DNA of 64,000 bases from UBA7672 sp965279205 (GTDB lineage Bacteria; Pseudomonadota; Alphaproteobacteria; Caulobacterales; Hyphomonadaceae). The notes under the pieces were generated by a model. The model was not told where the DNA came from. It was given only the letters and a program-made list of their open reading frames with translations, and ran no database searches. Where the stretch lies: assembly GCA_965279205.1 (NCBI GenBank), contig OZ257144.1, forward strand, positions 930,001-994,000, read 5' to 3'. Below are positions 7,799-15,697 of this stretch, piece by piece. A program made the position numbers and the translations under genes. Within the stretch, counting starts at the first letter, position 1. Every line of letters starts with the position of its first letter.

Positions 7799-8352
7799 TG
7801 AAATGGGTTTCGCTGGGTAATGTACGCGGCTTGTGGCTGTGCATTCTGCTGTTGGGGCTTGGCGCGTGTGCTTCGGCACCGCGCACGGAACTCGCTGATT
7901 CGATCGTCACATCGAGCGGCGTACACATTGCTTACAAGCGGTGTTCCATACCGGGGATCTTGAATCCGTATGGCATCCAGCTCCGCAATGTCCGGTTGAC
8001 CTACAGCAAAAGCGTTCGTTCCGACCCGCAATTCAATTTTGCCAAGAAGGGAATAAGCGAACTAGTCGCCGTACGTGAAAGGTCCGTGGTCGAGTCGCTT
8101 GAACGTACGTTCAAATGGGCCTGCAGCGAGATGAAGAAGGGCATCCCTGAACGGGCTGATTATCTGGCGCAGTTCCACGACGAAGCCTTCAAGGCGACAT
8201 TCGAAACTGCGCTGAGGCTCGAGAAACTATCGTCGGATGAGGAGTACCTCAGAGAGATATCCGCAGCCGGGAAGGTGGTTGACGGGTTCAGGGCCAGGGA
8301 GCGCGATAGCTGGACCGGTGGATTTTTCCCCGCAGGAAAGGCGTCTCCTTGA
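7798..8352 (+). CDS. Hypothetical lipoprotein
   Basis: A 184-residue protein starting with a lipoprotein signal (WLCILLLGLGACASAP; Cys at about residue 26). The mature part has charged, helical segments (VRERSVVESLERTFKWACSEM, AFKATFETALRLEKL) and no recognised domain. ATG 7798 overlaps the stop of the CWC gene, which decides the start. Base composition is lower in G/C than the surroundings. Function unknown; envelope location inferred from the lipobox. Confidence 0.7.
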   Translation: MKWVSLGNVRGLWLCILLLGLGACASAPRTELADSIVTSSGVHIAYKRCSIPGILNPYGIQLRNVRLTYSKSVRSDPQFNFAKKGISELVAVRERSVVESLERTFKWACSEMKKGIPERADYLAQFHDEAFKATFETALRLEKLSSDEEYLREISAAGKVVDGFRARERDSWTGGFFPAGKASP

Positions 8353-8424
8353 TCGCGCCGATTTTTCTGGAGTTCTGAAAATCCGCCTTTAGGGTCCGCC
8401 TCGGGATTCAGGCAGGAGGGCAGG

Positions 8425-8862
8425 ATGCATCATCTGACAACCATGATGGGGCCGGTGCTGGCGCTTATCGTGTGGACGCTGGTGATGTGGGTGTGGCTAT
8501 ACGCGCGCCGTATTCCCGCGATGCGAAAGGCCGGCATCGACCCGGCGAAGATCAAGGGCTCGGAGAGCTATGCCAGCCTGCCGCCGCTCGACCCCAAGGC
8601 GGTGTGGGTGTCGGACAACTTTGCCCACCTGCACGAGCAGCCGACGATCTTCTATGCGCTGTGCATCTATTCGCACCTTGTCGGCGTGATGGACGAGATC
8701 AATGTCGGGCTCGCCTGGGCCTATGTCGCGCTGAGGGTGGTGCACAGCCTGGTGCAGGTGATCACCAACCACGTGCCGCTGCGCTTCGTGATCTTCAACA
8801 TCAGTTCGCTGGCGCTGGCGATCATCGCAATCCGGAACGTGTTGGCGCTGTTCGGGGTTTAG
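8425..8862 (+). CDS. MAPEG family membrane protein
   Basis: A 145-residue protein with four hydrophobic segments and the MAPEG pattern: VLALIVWTLVMWVWLYARRIPA, then the loop NFAHLHEQPTIFYALCIYS with the conserved E-Q-P, VGLAWAYVALRVVHSLVQ and IFNISSLALAIIAI. Eukaryotic MAPEG proteins act in eicosanoid and glutathione metabolism; bacterial ones are mostly uncharacterised. An RBS (GGCAGGAGGGCAGG) lies just upstream of ATG 8425. The gene ends 8 bp before dispersed repeat copy 3. Confidence 0.88.
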   Translation: MHHLTTMMGPVLALIVWTLVMWVWLYARRIPAMRKAGIDPAKIKGSESYASLPPLDPKAVWVSDNFAHLHEQPTIFYALCIYSHLVGVMDEINVGLAWAYVALRVVHSLVQVITNHVPLRFVIFNISSLALAIIAIRNVLALFGV

Positions 8863-8870
8863 AGGACCCT

Positions 8871-8994
8871 TCTTCCCCCGTTTACGGGGGAAGTACGGTG
8901 AAGCCGGGATGGGGGCGAGCCGCATGGGCAACGCTTGAGACTCGCCGCCTCCGACCCTTCGGGCCACCTCCCCCGCTTCGCAGGGGAGGATGAG
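8871..8994. repeat. Dispersed palindromic repeat, copy 3
   Basis: The left end forms a perfect hairpin, CTTCCCCCG/CGGGGGAAG around TTTA. The core AAGCCGGGATGGGGGC and CCTCCGACCCTTCGGGCCAC match copies 1 and 2, and the right end closes with CCTCCCCCG...GGGGAGG. It lies between the MAPEG gene and prfA, so it is not limited to convergent gaps. Confidence 0.88.
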
Positions 8995-9050
8995 GTCTGG
9001 ACCTGCCGCCCTTGCTGGCCCATATGGGGCGCCTTCCCTGAAGGACCGCC

Positions 9051-10127
9051 ATGGCGACGCTGCCTGAAAGCCGTTTGAGACAGATGATCGACCGCTTCGA
9101 GCAGGTCGAGGCGCGCATGGGCGTGGCGACGGATGCCAAGGAAATCGTGCAGCTGTCGCGTGACCATGCTGAACTCAAGCGCGTGGCCGAGAAGGCGCGC
9201 GAAGTGATGGTGCTGCGCGGCCAACTCGCCGAAGCCGAAGCGCTGATCGAGGACAAGGAAGCCGACCGCGACTTCGTCAACATGGCGATCGAGGAACGGG
9301 CCGAGATCCGCGAGAAGCTGCCCGACATTGAGCGCGAGATGCAGCTGATGCTGCTGCCCAAGGACCGGGACGATGACGGCTCGGCGGTGATCGAGGTGCG
9401 CGCGGGCACGGGCGGCGATGAAGCCGCGCTGTTCGCGGGCGATCTGTGGCGGATGTACCAGCGCTATGCGCAGTCGCGGAAATGGTCGGTCGAGATCGTC
9501 TCGTCCACCGACGGGGAGATGGGCGGCTACAAGGAAGTCGTCGCCCAGGTGAACGGCGCGGGCGTGTTCGGCCGCATGAAGTTCGAAAGCGGCGTGCACC
9601 GCGTGCAGCGCGTACCGGCGACGGAAGCGCAGGGGCGCATCCACACGTCGGCGGCGACGGTTGCTATCCTGCCGGTGCCTGAGGAAGTGAACATCGAGGT
9701 TCGCGACCAGGACATCCGCATCGACACCTACCGGTCCTCAGGCGCCGGCGGACAGCACGTCAACAAGACCGACTCGGCCGTTCGCATCACCCACCTGCCG
9801 ACCAACATCGTCGTGACGTCTTCGGAGAAGTCGCAGCACGAGAACCGCCGCAAGGCGATGGACCAGCTCAAGATCCGCCTCTACGAGCGCGAACGCGAGA
9901 TGAAGGATTCCGCGCGTGCCGCCGCGCGCAAGCTGCAGGTCGGATCAGGCGACCGCTCGGAGCGCATCCGCACCTACAACTTCCCGCAGGGACGGGTGTC
10001 GGATCATCGCATCAACCTGACGCTCTACAGTCTCGACCAGTTCATCCAGGGCGACATCGACGAGATGCTGGATGCTCTGATCAGCGAGGATCAGGCTGAA
10101 CGGCTGGCCGAGATGGAGAACAACTGA
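9051..10127 (+). CDS. prfA: Peptide chain release factor 1
   Basis: A 358-residue class I release factor that ends translation at UAA and UAG. The catalytic GGQ is at residues 233-235 (SSGAGGQHVNKTDSAVRITH) and the codon-reading PAT tripeptide of RF1 is present in RVPATEAQGRIHTS. Length and the N-terminal coiled coil (LPESRLRQMIDRFEQVEARM) match RF1. The usual partner prmC, which methylates the GGQ glutamine, does not follow; the next gene is a histidine kinase. Confidence 0.97.
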   Translation: MATLPESRLRQMIDRFEQVEARMGVATDAKEIVQLSRDHAELKRVAEKAREVMVLRGQLAEAEALIEDKEADRDFVNMAIEERAEIREKLPDIEREMQLMLLPKDRDDDGSAVIEVRAGTGGDEAALFAGDLWRMYQRYAQSRKWSVEIVSSTDGEMGGYKEVVAQVNGAGVFGRMKFESGVHRVQRVPATEAQGRIHTSAATVAILPVPEEVNIEVRDQDIRIDTYRSSGAGGQHVNKTDSAVRITHLPTNIVVTSSEKSQHENRRKAMDQLKIRLYEREREMKDSARAAARKLQVGSGDRSERIRTYNFPQGRVSDHRINLTLYSLDQFIQGDIDEMLDALISEDQAERLAEMENN

Positions 10128-10256
10128 GGCCTGCCGGCCTGCGCACTTTGCCGCAGGTAAACAAAACACCCGAAAAAATTAGCTGTTAAGGCAAACAGCC
10201 TACGGTTCCCGAGAACCTGCCAGCAGGTGCCGGATGAGCCGTGGAGGCGATCCCGC

Positions 10257-11852
10257 ATGCAGTTGCACTGGCTGGCGCCTCCACGGTCGGATTGCGTGAT
10301 GGGCTTTCTGCCTGACAGTCGGACGGATCTGAGCGGTCTTCTGTTTTCAGTGTTCGACAGCCTGCCTGATCCTGTCTTCATCAAGAACTCGAATCACGTC
10401 TGGATCTACGGCAACGCTGCTTTCGCCCGGCTTCTGGGTCGCGATGATTTTGTCGGCAAGGGCGACGACCTGGTCTTCCCGCCCGAGCAGATCGCCATTT
10501 TCAAGGAGGAAGACCGCAAGGTCTTTGCCGGTCAGATCAGTCTCAACGAGGAGAAGGTCGGCGAGAGCATGATCGCGCTGACCAAGAAGACACCGATCAG
10601 ACTGCCGGACGGATCGATGGGCCTGGTCGCCGTTCTTATGGACATCACGGCCTACAAGCAGACTGAGTCCAGGGCGCGCTATCTGGAGGCCGAAAGCGCC
10701 GCCAAGTCGCAGTTTCTCGCCAATATGAGTCACGAAATCCGCACGCCCCTGAATGGCGTACTCGGCATGGCCCAGGTGCTGGCGATGGATGGATTGACGC
10801 CGGCGCAGCAGGAGAAACTGGACGTCCTGATTGATTCCGGACGGACGCTGATGGGCGTGGTGAATGACGTCCTGGACTTCACCAAGATCTCGTCGGGCAA
10901 GATGGAGCTTGTGCCCGAGAACACGGACATCGTCACCCTGCTAACGCGCGCGGTCGAGTTGTTCCGCCCGAAGGCCGCGGAGAAGAACCTGTCGCTGATG
11001 CTGACGCTCGACAACGACCTGCCGGCGCGCGCGTCGGTAGACTCGATCCGCCTCAGGCAGTGCATCGGCAACCTTGTCTCGAACGCCATCAAGTTCACCG
11101 AGCAGGGCAGCGTCACGATCAACGCCCGTACAGCCGTCTCCGCCGGGAATGAGATTCTGCGGATCTCGGTGACTGACACGGGCATCGGCATGACGGGTGA
11201 ACAGACGCAGCGGCTGTTCTCGGAGTTCAGCCAGGTTGATGAGTCATCAACCCGCCGGTTTGGCGGAACGGGGCTGGGGCTTGCCATCACGCAGCGGCTG
11301 GCGCGACTGATGGCGGGAGACGTGACCGTCACGAGCAGGCCGGGCGCGGGCTCGACATTCGTGCTGACCGTGAAGCTCGACGCCATCTCGAGAGAGGCCG
11401 TCGCCAGCAACACAGCGGACCTGCCGGTGAATGCCGGCAAGCGCATTCTTGTGGTCGACGATCATCCGATCAACCGGCGTATCGTGAGCATGTTTCTGAC
11501 GCCGCACGGTTTCGAAGTCGTTGAGGCCGGCGACGGCGGACGGGCGCTGGAACTGCTCGAGCAGCAGTCTTTCGATCTTGTCCTGATGGACGTCAACATG
11601 CCGGTCATGGATGGCGTGACGACGGTGCGGCACATGCGCGGCAGCGGCAAGCCATGGGCGCGGCTTCCGGTGATTGCCCTCACGGCGGACGCCATGCCCG
11701 GCGACCGGGAAAAGTTTCTCGCCGCCGGGATGACAGGGTACATGTCCAAGCCGATCGAACACCGCGAACTGGTCAGCGCGATCGTGACGGCGCTGCACGA
11801 CCCGTTCGAACCACTCGGCGCGAAATCGATCGCCAGAGCTTCTGGCGCCTGA
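10257..11852 (+). CDS. Hybrid sensor histidine kinase / response regulator
   Basis: A cytoplasmic 531-residue kinase: PAS domain (about 15-130; DSLPDPVFIKNSNHVWIYGN), HisKA with phospho-acceptor H159 in SHEIRTPLNG, HATPase with N, G1 and G2 boxes (NLVSNAIKFT, DTGIGM, GGTGLGL), and a C-terminal receiver with D445 in LVLMDVNMPVMDG plus K in MSKPI. ATG 10257 is chosen for its GGAGG nine bases upstream; other in-frame starts are 10227 and 10299. No transmembrane segment is seen, so it should sense an internal or soluble ligand. No cognate response regulator or phosphotransferase lies beside it, suggesting a phosphorelay partner elsewhere. Confidence 0.93.
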   Translation: MQLHWLAPPRSDCVMGFLPDSRTDLSGLLFSVFDSLPDPVFIKNSNHVWIYGNAAFARLLGRDDFVGKGDDLVFPPEQIAIFKEEDRKVFAGQISLNEEKVGESMIALTKKTPIRLPDGSMGLVAVLMDITAYKQTESRARYLEAESAAKSQFLANMSHEIRTPLNGVLGMAQVLAMDGLTPAQQEKLDVLIDSGRTLMGVVNDVLDFTKISSGKMELVPENTDIVTLLTRAVELFRPKAAEKNLSLMLTLDNDLPARASVDSIRLRQCIGNLVSNAIKFTEQGSVTINARTAVSAGNEILRISVTDTGIGMTGEQTQRLFSEFSQVDESSTRRFGGTGLGLAITQRLARLMAGDVTVTSRPGAGSTFVLTVKLDAISREAVASNTADLPVNAGKRILVVDDHPINRRIVSMFLTPHGFEVVEAGDGGRALELLEQQSFDLVLMDVNMPVMDGVTTVRHMRGSGKPWARLPVIALTADAMPGDREKFLAAGMTGYMSKPIEHRELVSAIVTALHDPFEPLGAKSIARASGA

Positions 11853-11855
11853 CCG

Positions 11856-12641
11856 TTACTGCGCCGGAATCCTGTCGGCGCAGGTCGTCGATTTCTTCTT
11901 GAGCTCGTCGGGGGTGAGGTCGTCGAAGACGGCGAGGCTGCTGGCGAGGTATTGCGTGAGAGCATCGCCCGGATAGGCGGCTTCAGCCTTGGCGCGCAGG
12001 GCGGCCGAGGCGGCTTCGAGACGGCGGGCTTCGGTTGCAGTCGCTTCGTCTGGCTTGGCGATCTTCGCCACCGCATCGAGATGCAGGGTGATGTAGGCGA
12101 CGCAGGCGACAGCCGCGTCGGCTTCGGCAGTAGATGCGGCTGACGCAGCCGCGTTGATAGCGGCAGCTTCCTTCATCACGTCGCTGACGATATTGCGCAG
12201 GTCGAAGTCGCCATCGGCGAGGATGTTGTCGACGCGCCAGCCGTTCGTCGTCCCGACCATGTCCCAGAGCACAGTGCGCGCTTCATCCGGGAAGATCTTG
12301 AATTTTGCTTCGACCAGCGTGTGACCGGCAGCCACGGAGGGCGCGGTCTTCGGATCAGCTGGCGGGCCTACAGCGAGGTCCTTGAAGCCGGTGCAGTCCT
12401 GGCAGAGGCCGGCGAGATCGAAATCGAAGACCGGCATGTCGCCACCCGCGGCGGTTTCAGCGCGATCGGCCAGCGCCTTGAGGTCGTCAGTGAAGGGGAA
12501 GCCATCGTAGGGCGTGCCGGCTTCGCCCTTGCTCTTCACCAGCGGCTCGTAGATCGCGCGAACCGCAGCTTCCTGGGGCGAGGGTTGCGGCGTGCAGGCG
12601 GCGAGCGCGACAAGCGCCAGCGCGGCGAAGCAGAGTTTCAT
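11856..12641 (-). CDS. Lipoprotein with DUF3828-like domain
   Basis: A 261-residue lipoprotein: MKLCFAALALVALAAC with lipobox Cys 16, chosen start ATG 12641. The first half (AVRAIYEPLVKSKGE to GWRVDNILADGDFDLRNIV) resembles DUF3828, an NTF2-like fold; the second half is a helical Ala-rich segment ending in a region with two Cys. It is the last of a run of minus-strand genes after htpX, with 173 bp between. Function unknown. Confidence 0.75.
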   Translation of the reverse strand: MKLCFAALALVALAACTPQPSPQEAAVRAIYEPLVKSKGEAGTPYDGFPFTDDLKALADRAETAAGGDMPVFDFDLAGLCQDCTGFKDLAVGPPADPKTAPSVAAGHTLVEAKFKIFPDEARTVLWDMVGTTNGWRVDNILADGDFDLRNIVSDVMKEAAAINAAASAASTAEADAAVACVAYITLHLDAVAKIAKPDEATATEARRLEAASAALRAKAEAAYPGDALTQYLASSLAVFDDLTPDELKKKSTTCADRIPAQ

Positions 12642-12814
12642 GAGAGGTTCCCGGATTGCGTATCCGCTGACATCACACGGCGTGGCGCATGGCAAGTCCG
12701 TTGACCTGTATCATCCAGCTGTCAGTGAACGCTGCTCTGCGGCCCTTCGCTTGCGCTTCGGGCATTCGTCAGTCGATTTGGTCCACTGGATCGAACCGTC
12801 CTTCGGACCGCTCC

Positions 12815-13771
12815 TCACCCCCACGGCCCCGGCTTGCGGGATTGCGGCTTGTCCCACGGGCCGGGCGGGCGGTTGCGGCGAGGCGAGACCAGCTCAGGTT
12901 GCGGGCCGGACGTCCGGCCACTGCCGAAGCGCTGGGCCAGGGCAGCGACGCGGTTCTGGGTTGACGGGTGAGTCGAGAACAGGCTGTCGGCGCCCCGGCC
13001 ACTTAGCGGGTTGATGATGAACATGTGGGCGGTAGCGGGGTTGCGTTCTGCGTTGACGTTGACGCGGCCGCCTCTGGCATAGGCGTCGATCTTCTGGAGC
13101 GCCGAGGCCAGGGCCTGCGGATCGCCGGAGATTTCGGCGCCATGCGCGTCGGCTTCGTATTCGCGGCCGCGGCTGATCGCCATCTGCACAAGGGCTGCCG
13201 CCATGGGAGCAAGGATCGCGATGGCGATGACGCCGATGATGCCGCCCGGACGCTCGCGGCTTGAGCCGCCAAAGAAGAAAGCGAAGTTGGCAAGCGCGGA
13301 GATGGCGCCGGCGATGGTGGCGGTGACCGTCATGGTCAGCGTGTCGCGGTTCTTCACGTGCGCCAGCTCGTGGCCCATGACGGCGCGGATCTCGCGGCGG
13401 TCGAGCATGGCGAGGAGGCCGTTGGTGGCCGCGACAGCGGCGTGGGCGGGATCGCGTCCAGTGGCGAAGGCGTTTGGCTGGTCGCTCTCGATGATCGTGA
13501 TCTTCGGGACCGGCAGGCCGGCGCGCTGAGCCATCTCGCGCACGTCGCTGGCGTAGGCGCGGACGCGGGCGTCGGGGTGGTTGGGGGGAACTTCCACGGC
13601 CCGGTACATGGAGAGCACGATCTTGTCGGCATTCCAGTAGCTGATGACGTTGCCGATCAGGGCAAAGGCAAGGGCGACGATCATCCCGGTCGGGCCGCCG
13701 ATGAGATAGCCGACGCCAACGAACAGAGCCGTCAGCGCCGCCAGAAGCATGAAGGTGCGGATGTGGTTCAT
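12815..13771 (-). CDS. htpX: Zinc metalloprotease HtpX
   Basis: A 318-residue M48 inner-membrane protease. Two N-terminal membrane segments (FMLLAALTALFVGVGYLIGG, MIVALAFALIGNVISY), zinc motif H134-E-L-A-H138, a second pair of membrane segments (IAGAISALANFAFFF, IIGVIAIAILAPMAAALV) and the third ligand in REYEADAHGAEI. HtpX degrades misfolded membrane proteins and works beside FtsH. The C terminus has a Pro/Arg-rich tail (about 30 residues) beyond the E. coli length. It starts 31 bp after the stop of the permease gene upstream. Confidence 0.95.
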   Translation of the reverse strand: MNHIRTFMLLAALTALFVGVGYLIGGPTGMIVALAFALIGNVISYWNADKIVLSMYRAVEVPPNHPDARVRAYASDVREMAQRAGLPVPKITIIESDQPNAFATGRDPAHAAVAATNGLLAMLDRREIRAVMGHELAHVKNRDTLTMTVTATIAGAISALANFAFFFGGSSRERPGGIIGVIAIAILAPMAAALVQMAISRGREYEADAHGAEISGDPQALASALQKIDAYARGGRVNVNAERNPATAHMFIINPLSGRGADSLFSTHPSTQNRVAALAQRFGSGRTSGPQPELVSPRRNRPPGPWDKPQSRKPGPWG

Positions 13772-13802
13772 GGCAGGGATATGGGTGCGGCGGGCCGGGA
13801 AG

Positions 13803-15065
13803 TCACCATGCGAAAAAGCCGATCAGGAGCTGGCAGAACAGCGCGCCGACGACCGTCATCGCGAAGCCCCAGACCAGCATGTTGCGGAACAGCTTGCGCA
13901 TGTCGGCGGCGCCGGCGGGAACAGCGGCAAGCGCCAGCGCGCCTATGGTCGACAGGGGCGATACATCCACCAGCGCGGCGCCGACATTGATCGACAAGGC
14001 GATTTCCAGCGGATTGCCGCCGCCGAGCTTTTCCACCAGTCCCGTTACCGCTGGCAGGAAGGCCGGATAGACGACGCCGGAGGTCGATGAGTAGGTCGAG
14101 ATCACGCCGGCGACGAAGGCCATCATGCCGTTGGCGGTCTGTGGTGTTGTGATCTGCGACAGCATGGTGGTGAAGAGGTCCATCCCGCCGGTCTTGTCCA
14201 TCACGGTGATCAGCACGCCGACGCCGCACACCATGGTGATCACCGCCCACGGCACGCTGCGGATGCTTGCGGCATCGTCCGCAAGCCGCCCGAGGATGAG
14301 CACAACCGCGGCGATGAAGGCCGTGGGGCCGGGAGCGTAGCGGAGGAAGACCACGCAGACGATCCATGTCGTGATCACCGCCAGGGTGAACCAGTGCCGA
14401 GGCTCGAACCGCGCCAGCGTGACCGCGCCGGCTCCATCGCGGCCCTTGCGGATCAGAGAGAGGCCGCCAAACAGGACATACGCGCCCACAGCCACCAGCG
14501 TATGCGCAGCGAAATTGGCGGCGAACGCCGCCCATTCGTGGCCCACCAGCCCAGCCTTGGCCATCTGCGCCGAAACGATCAGGCCGCCGGCGGCGATCGG
14601 CGACAGGTGGCCCGCGTTTGCGCCGTTGCACACCATCAGCGCCAGAAGGAAAGGCGGCGCGCCTGCGCGAAGGCCGGTGGTCAGCGCCAGAGGCGCGATC
14701 AGCGCCGTCGCCGAAATGGCGCCTGGACCCAGCGCCGAGAACAGCATCGCAAACAGGAAGAAGAGTATCGGCAGAAGGCTGGTCCGCCCGGCGCTGAGCC
14801 AGACGATGCGCTCGGCGATGGCTTCCAGCGTTCCGTTGGCCTGCGCCGCGCCGAACAGGACGGATACGCCCAGCAGGGTCAGGAACAGTTCGGCAGGGAA
14901 GGCGGCAGCAAGTTCAGCCGGCTTCCACCCAGCTACCAGCACGGCCACGATGGTCGCCAGTGCGATCGCCAGTACGCCGATGTTGATCCGCGAGGTGAGA
15001 CTCACCGCGATGACAAGCCCGAGGGCGATCAGCGACAGCGTGGCCGGATTGGCCAGATCGAGCAT
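13803..15065 (-). CDS. SLC13/MatC-type dicarboxylate permease
   Basis: A 420-residue permease with about eleven membrane segments. The N-terminal part (LSLIALGLVIAVSLTSRINIGVLAIALA) matches the MatC N-terminal type, and later repeats resemble the CitMHS/SLC13 fold with the GANAGHLSPIAAGG and SINVGAALVDVSPLSTIGAL segments (polar SP/NAG re-entrant loops). Family members carry malonate, C4-dicarboxylates or related anions with sodium or protons. No metabolic enzyme next to it fixes the substrate. Confidence 0.85.
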   Translation of the reverse strand: MLDLANPATLSLIALGLVIAVSLTSRINIGVLAIALATIVAVLVAGWKPAELAAAFPAELFLTLLGVSVLFGAAQANGTLEAIAERIVWLSAGRTSLLPILFFLFAMLFSALGPGAISATALIAPLALTTGLRAGAPPFLLALMVCNGANAGHLSPIAAGGLIVSAQMAKAGLVGHEWAAFAANFAAHTLVAVGAYVLFGGLSLIRKGRDGAGAVTLARFEPRHWFTLAVITTWIVCVVFLRYAPGPTAFIAAVVLILGRLADDAASIRSVPWAVITMVCGVGVLITVMDKTGGMDLFTTMLSQITTPQTANGMMAFVAGVISTYSSTSGVVYPAFLPAVTGLVEKLGGGNPLEIALSINVGAALVDVSPLSTIGALALAAVPAGAADMRKLFRNMLVWGFAMTVVGALFCQLLIGFFAW

Positions 15066-15102
15066 GGTCCCCCCGGGGAGCTACCGGCGCGTCACGGATG
15101 CC

Positions 15103-15633
15103 CTACTGCACCGTGATCGTGATCTTGTCGGACATAATGCCGGCGGGCTTGTGCAGCTCGTGGTTCATGTCGCCGAAGACGAGTTGCAGCGTGTGCTGGC
15201 CGGGGGAGAGCTGGAGCACGGTTTCGGTCTGGCCGCCGCCGAAGTGCAGGTGCTGGTCGTCCTTCGGAATGGCGAACTGCTTTTCCTCGTCGGTAAGCGT
15301 CGTGTCGATGAGGAGATGGTGGTGACCGGTGTCCGGCTTGTCGACCAGCGCCGGGGCGACGCCCGCGCCATAGACGCCGAAGACGACACGGAAAGTCGCG
15401 GGCACCGCGTCGCCGTCCTTGAGGTTGACGAAATAGACAGCGGGGCCGGCGGCGGCGTGGATCTTCACGGCGTCGGCCTTGATGTCGGTGATCGTCTGCT
15501 CAAGGCTTACGATGCGGTCGGACATCTTCGACTCGCTCTCGGAGGCGACATCCGCGGCGGGCTTGCTCTCATTGCAGGCGGCCAGTGTGGCGATGGCGAA
15601 AACGGACGCGGCGATCAGGCTGGCGGTGCGCAT
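15103..15633 (-). CDS. DUF4399 domain lipoprotein
   Basis: A 176-residue protein beginning MRTASLIAASVFAIATLAAC (lipobox Cys 20), then a short coiled coil (SDRIVSLEQTITDIKADAV) and a C-terminal DUF4399 beta-domain with the conserved TGHHHLLIDT and DDQHLHFGGGQTETVLQL, rich in His, followed by GQHTLQLVFGDMNHELH. The His clusters suggest metal binding, which has not been shown for the family to my knowledge. ATG 15633 is chosen for the signal sequence. Confidence 0.85.
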   Translation of the reverse strand: MRTASLIAASVFAIATLAACNESKPAADVASESESKMSDRIVSLEQTITDIKADAVKIHAAAGPAVYFVNLKDGDAVPATFRVVFGVYGAGVAPALVDKPDTGHHHLLIDTTLTDEEKQFAIPKDDQHLHFGGGQTETVLQLSPGQHTLQLVFGDMNHELHKPAGIMSDKITITVQ

Positions 15634-15697
15634 GTGTCTCTCTCCCGGTTTCGGCTGGGGAAGACATAGCATGGCAGGCGCGGGAGGCGAGGGCCCG

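Noticed and set aside
14371..15669. Plus-strand frame opposite the permease and DUF4399 genes
   Set aside because: Spans two real minus-strand genes and the gap between them; composition is that of a shadow.
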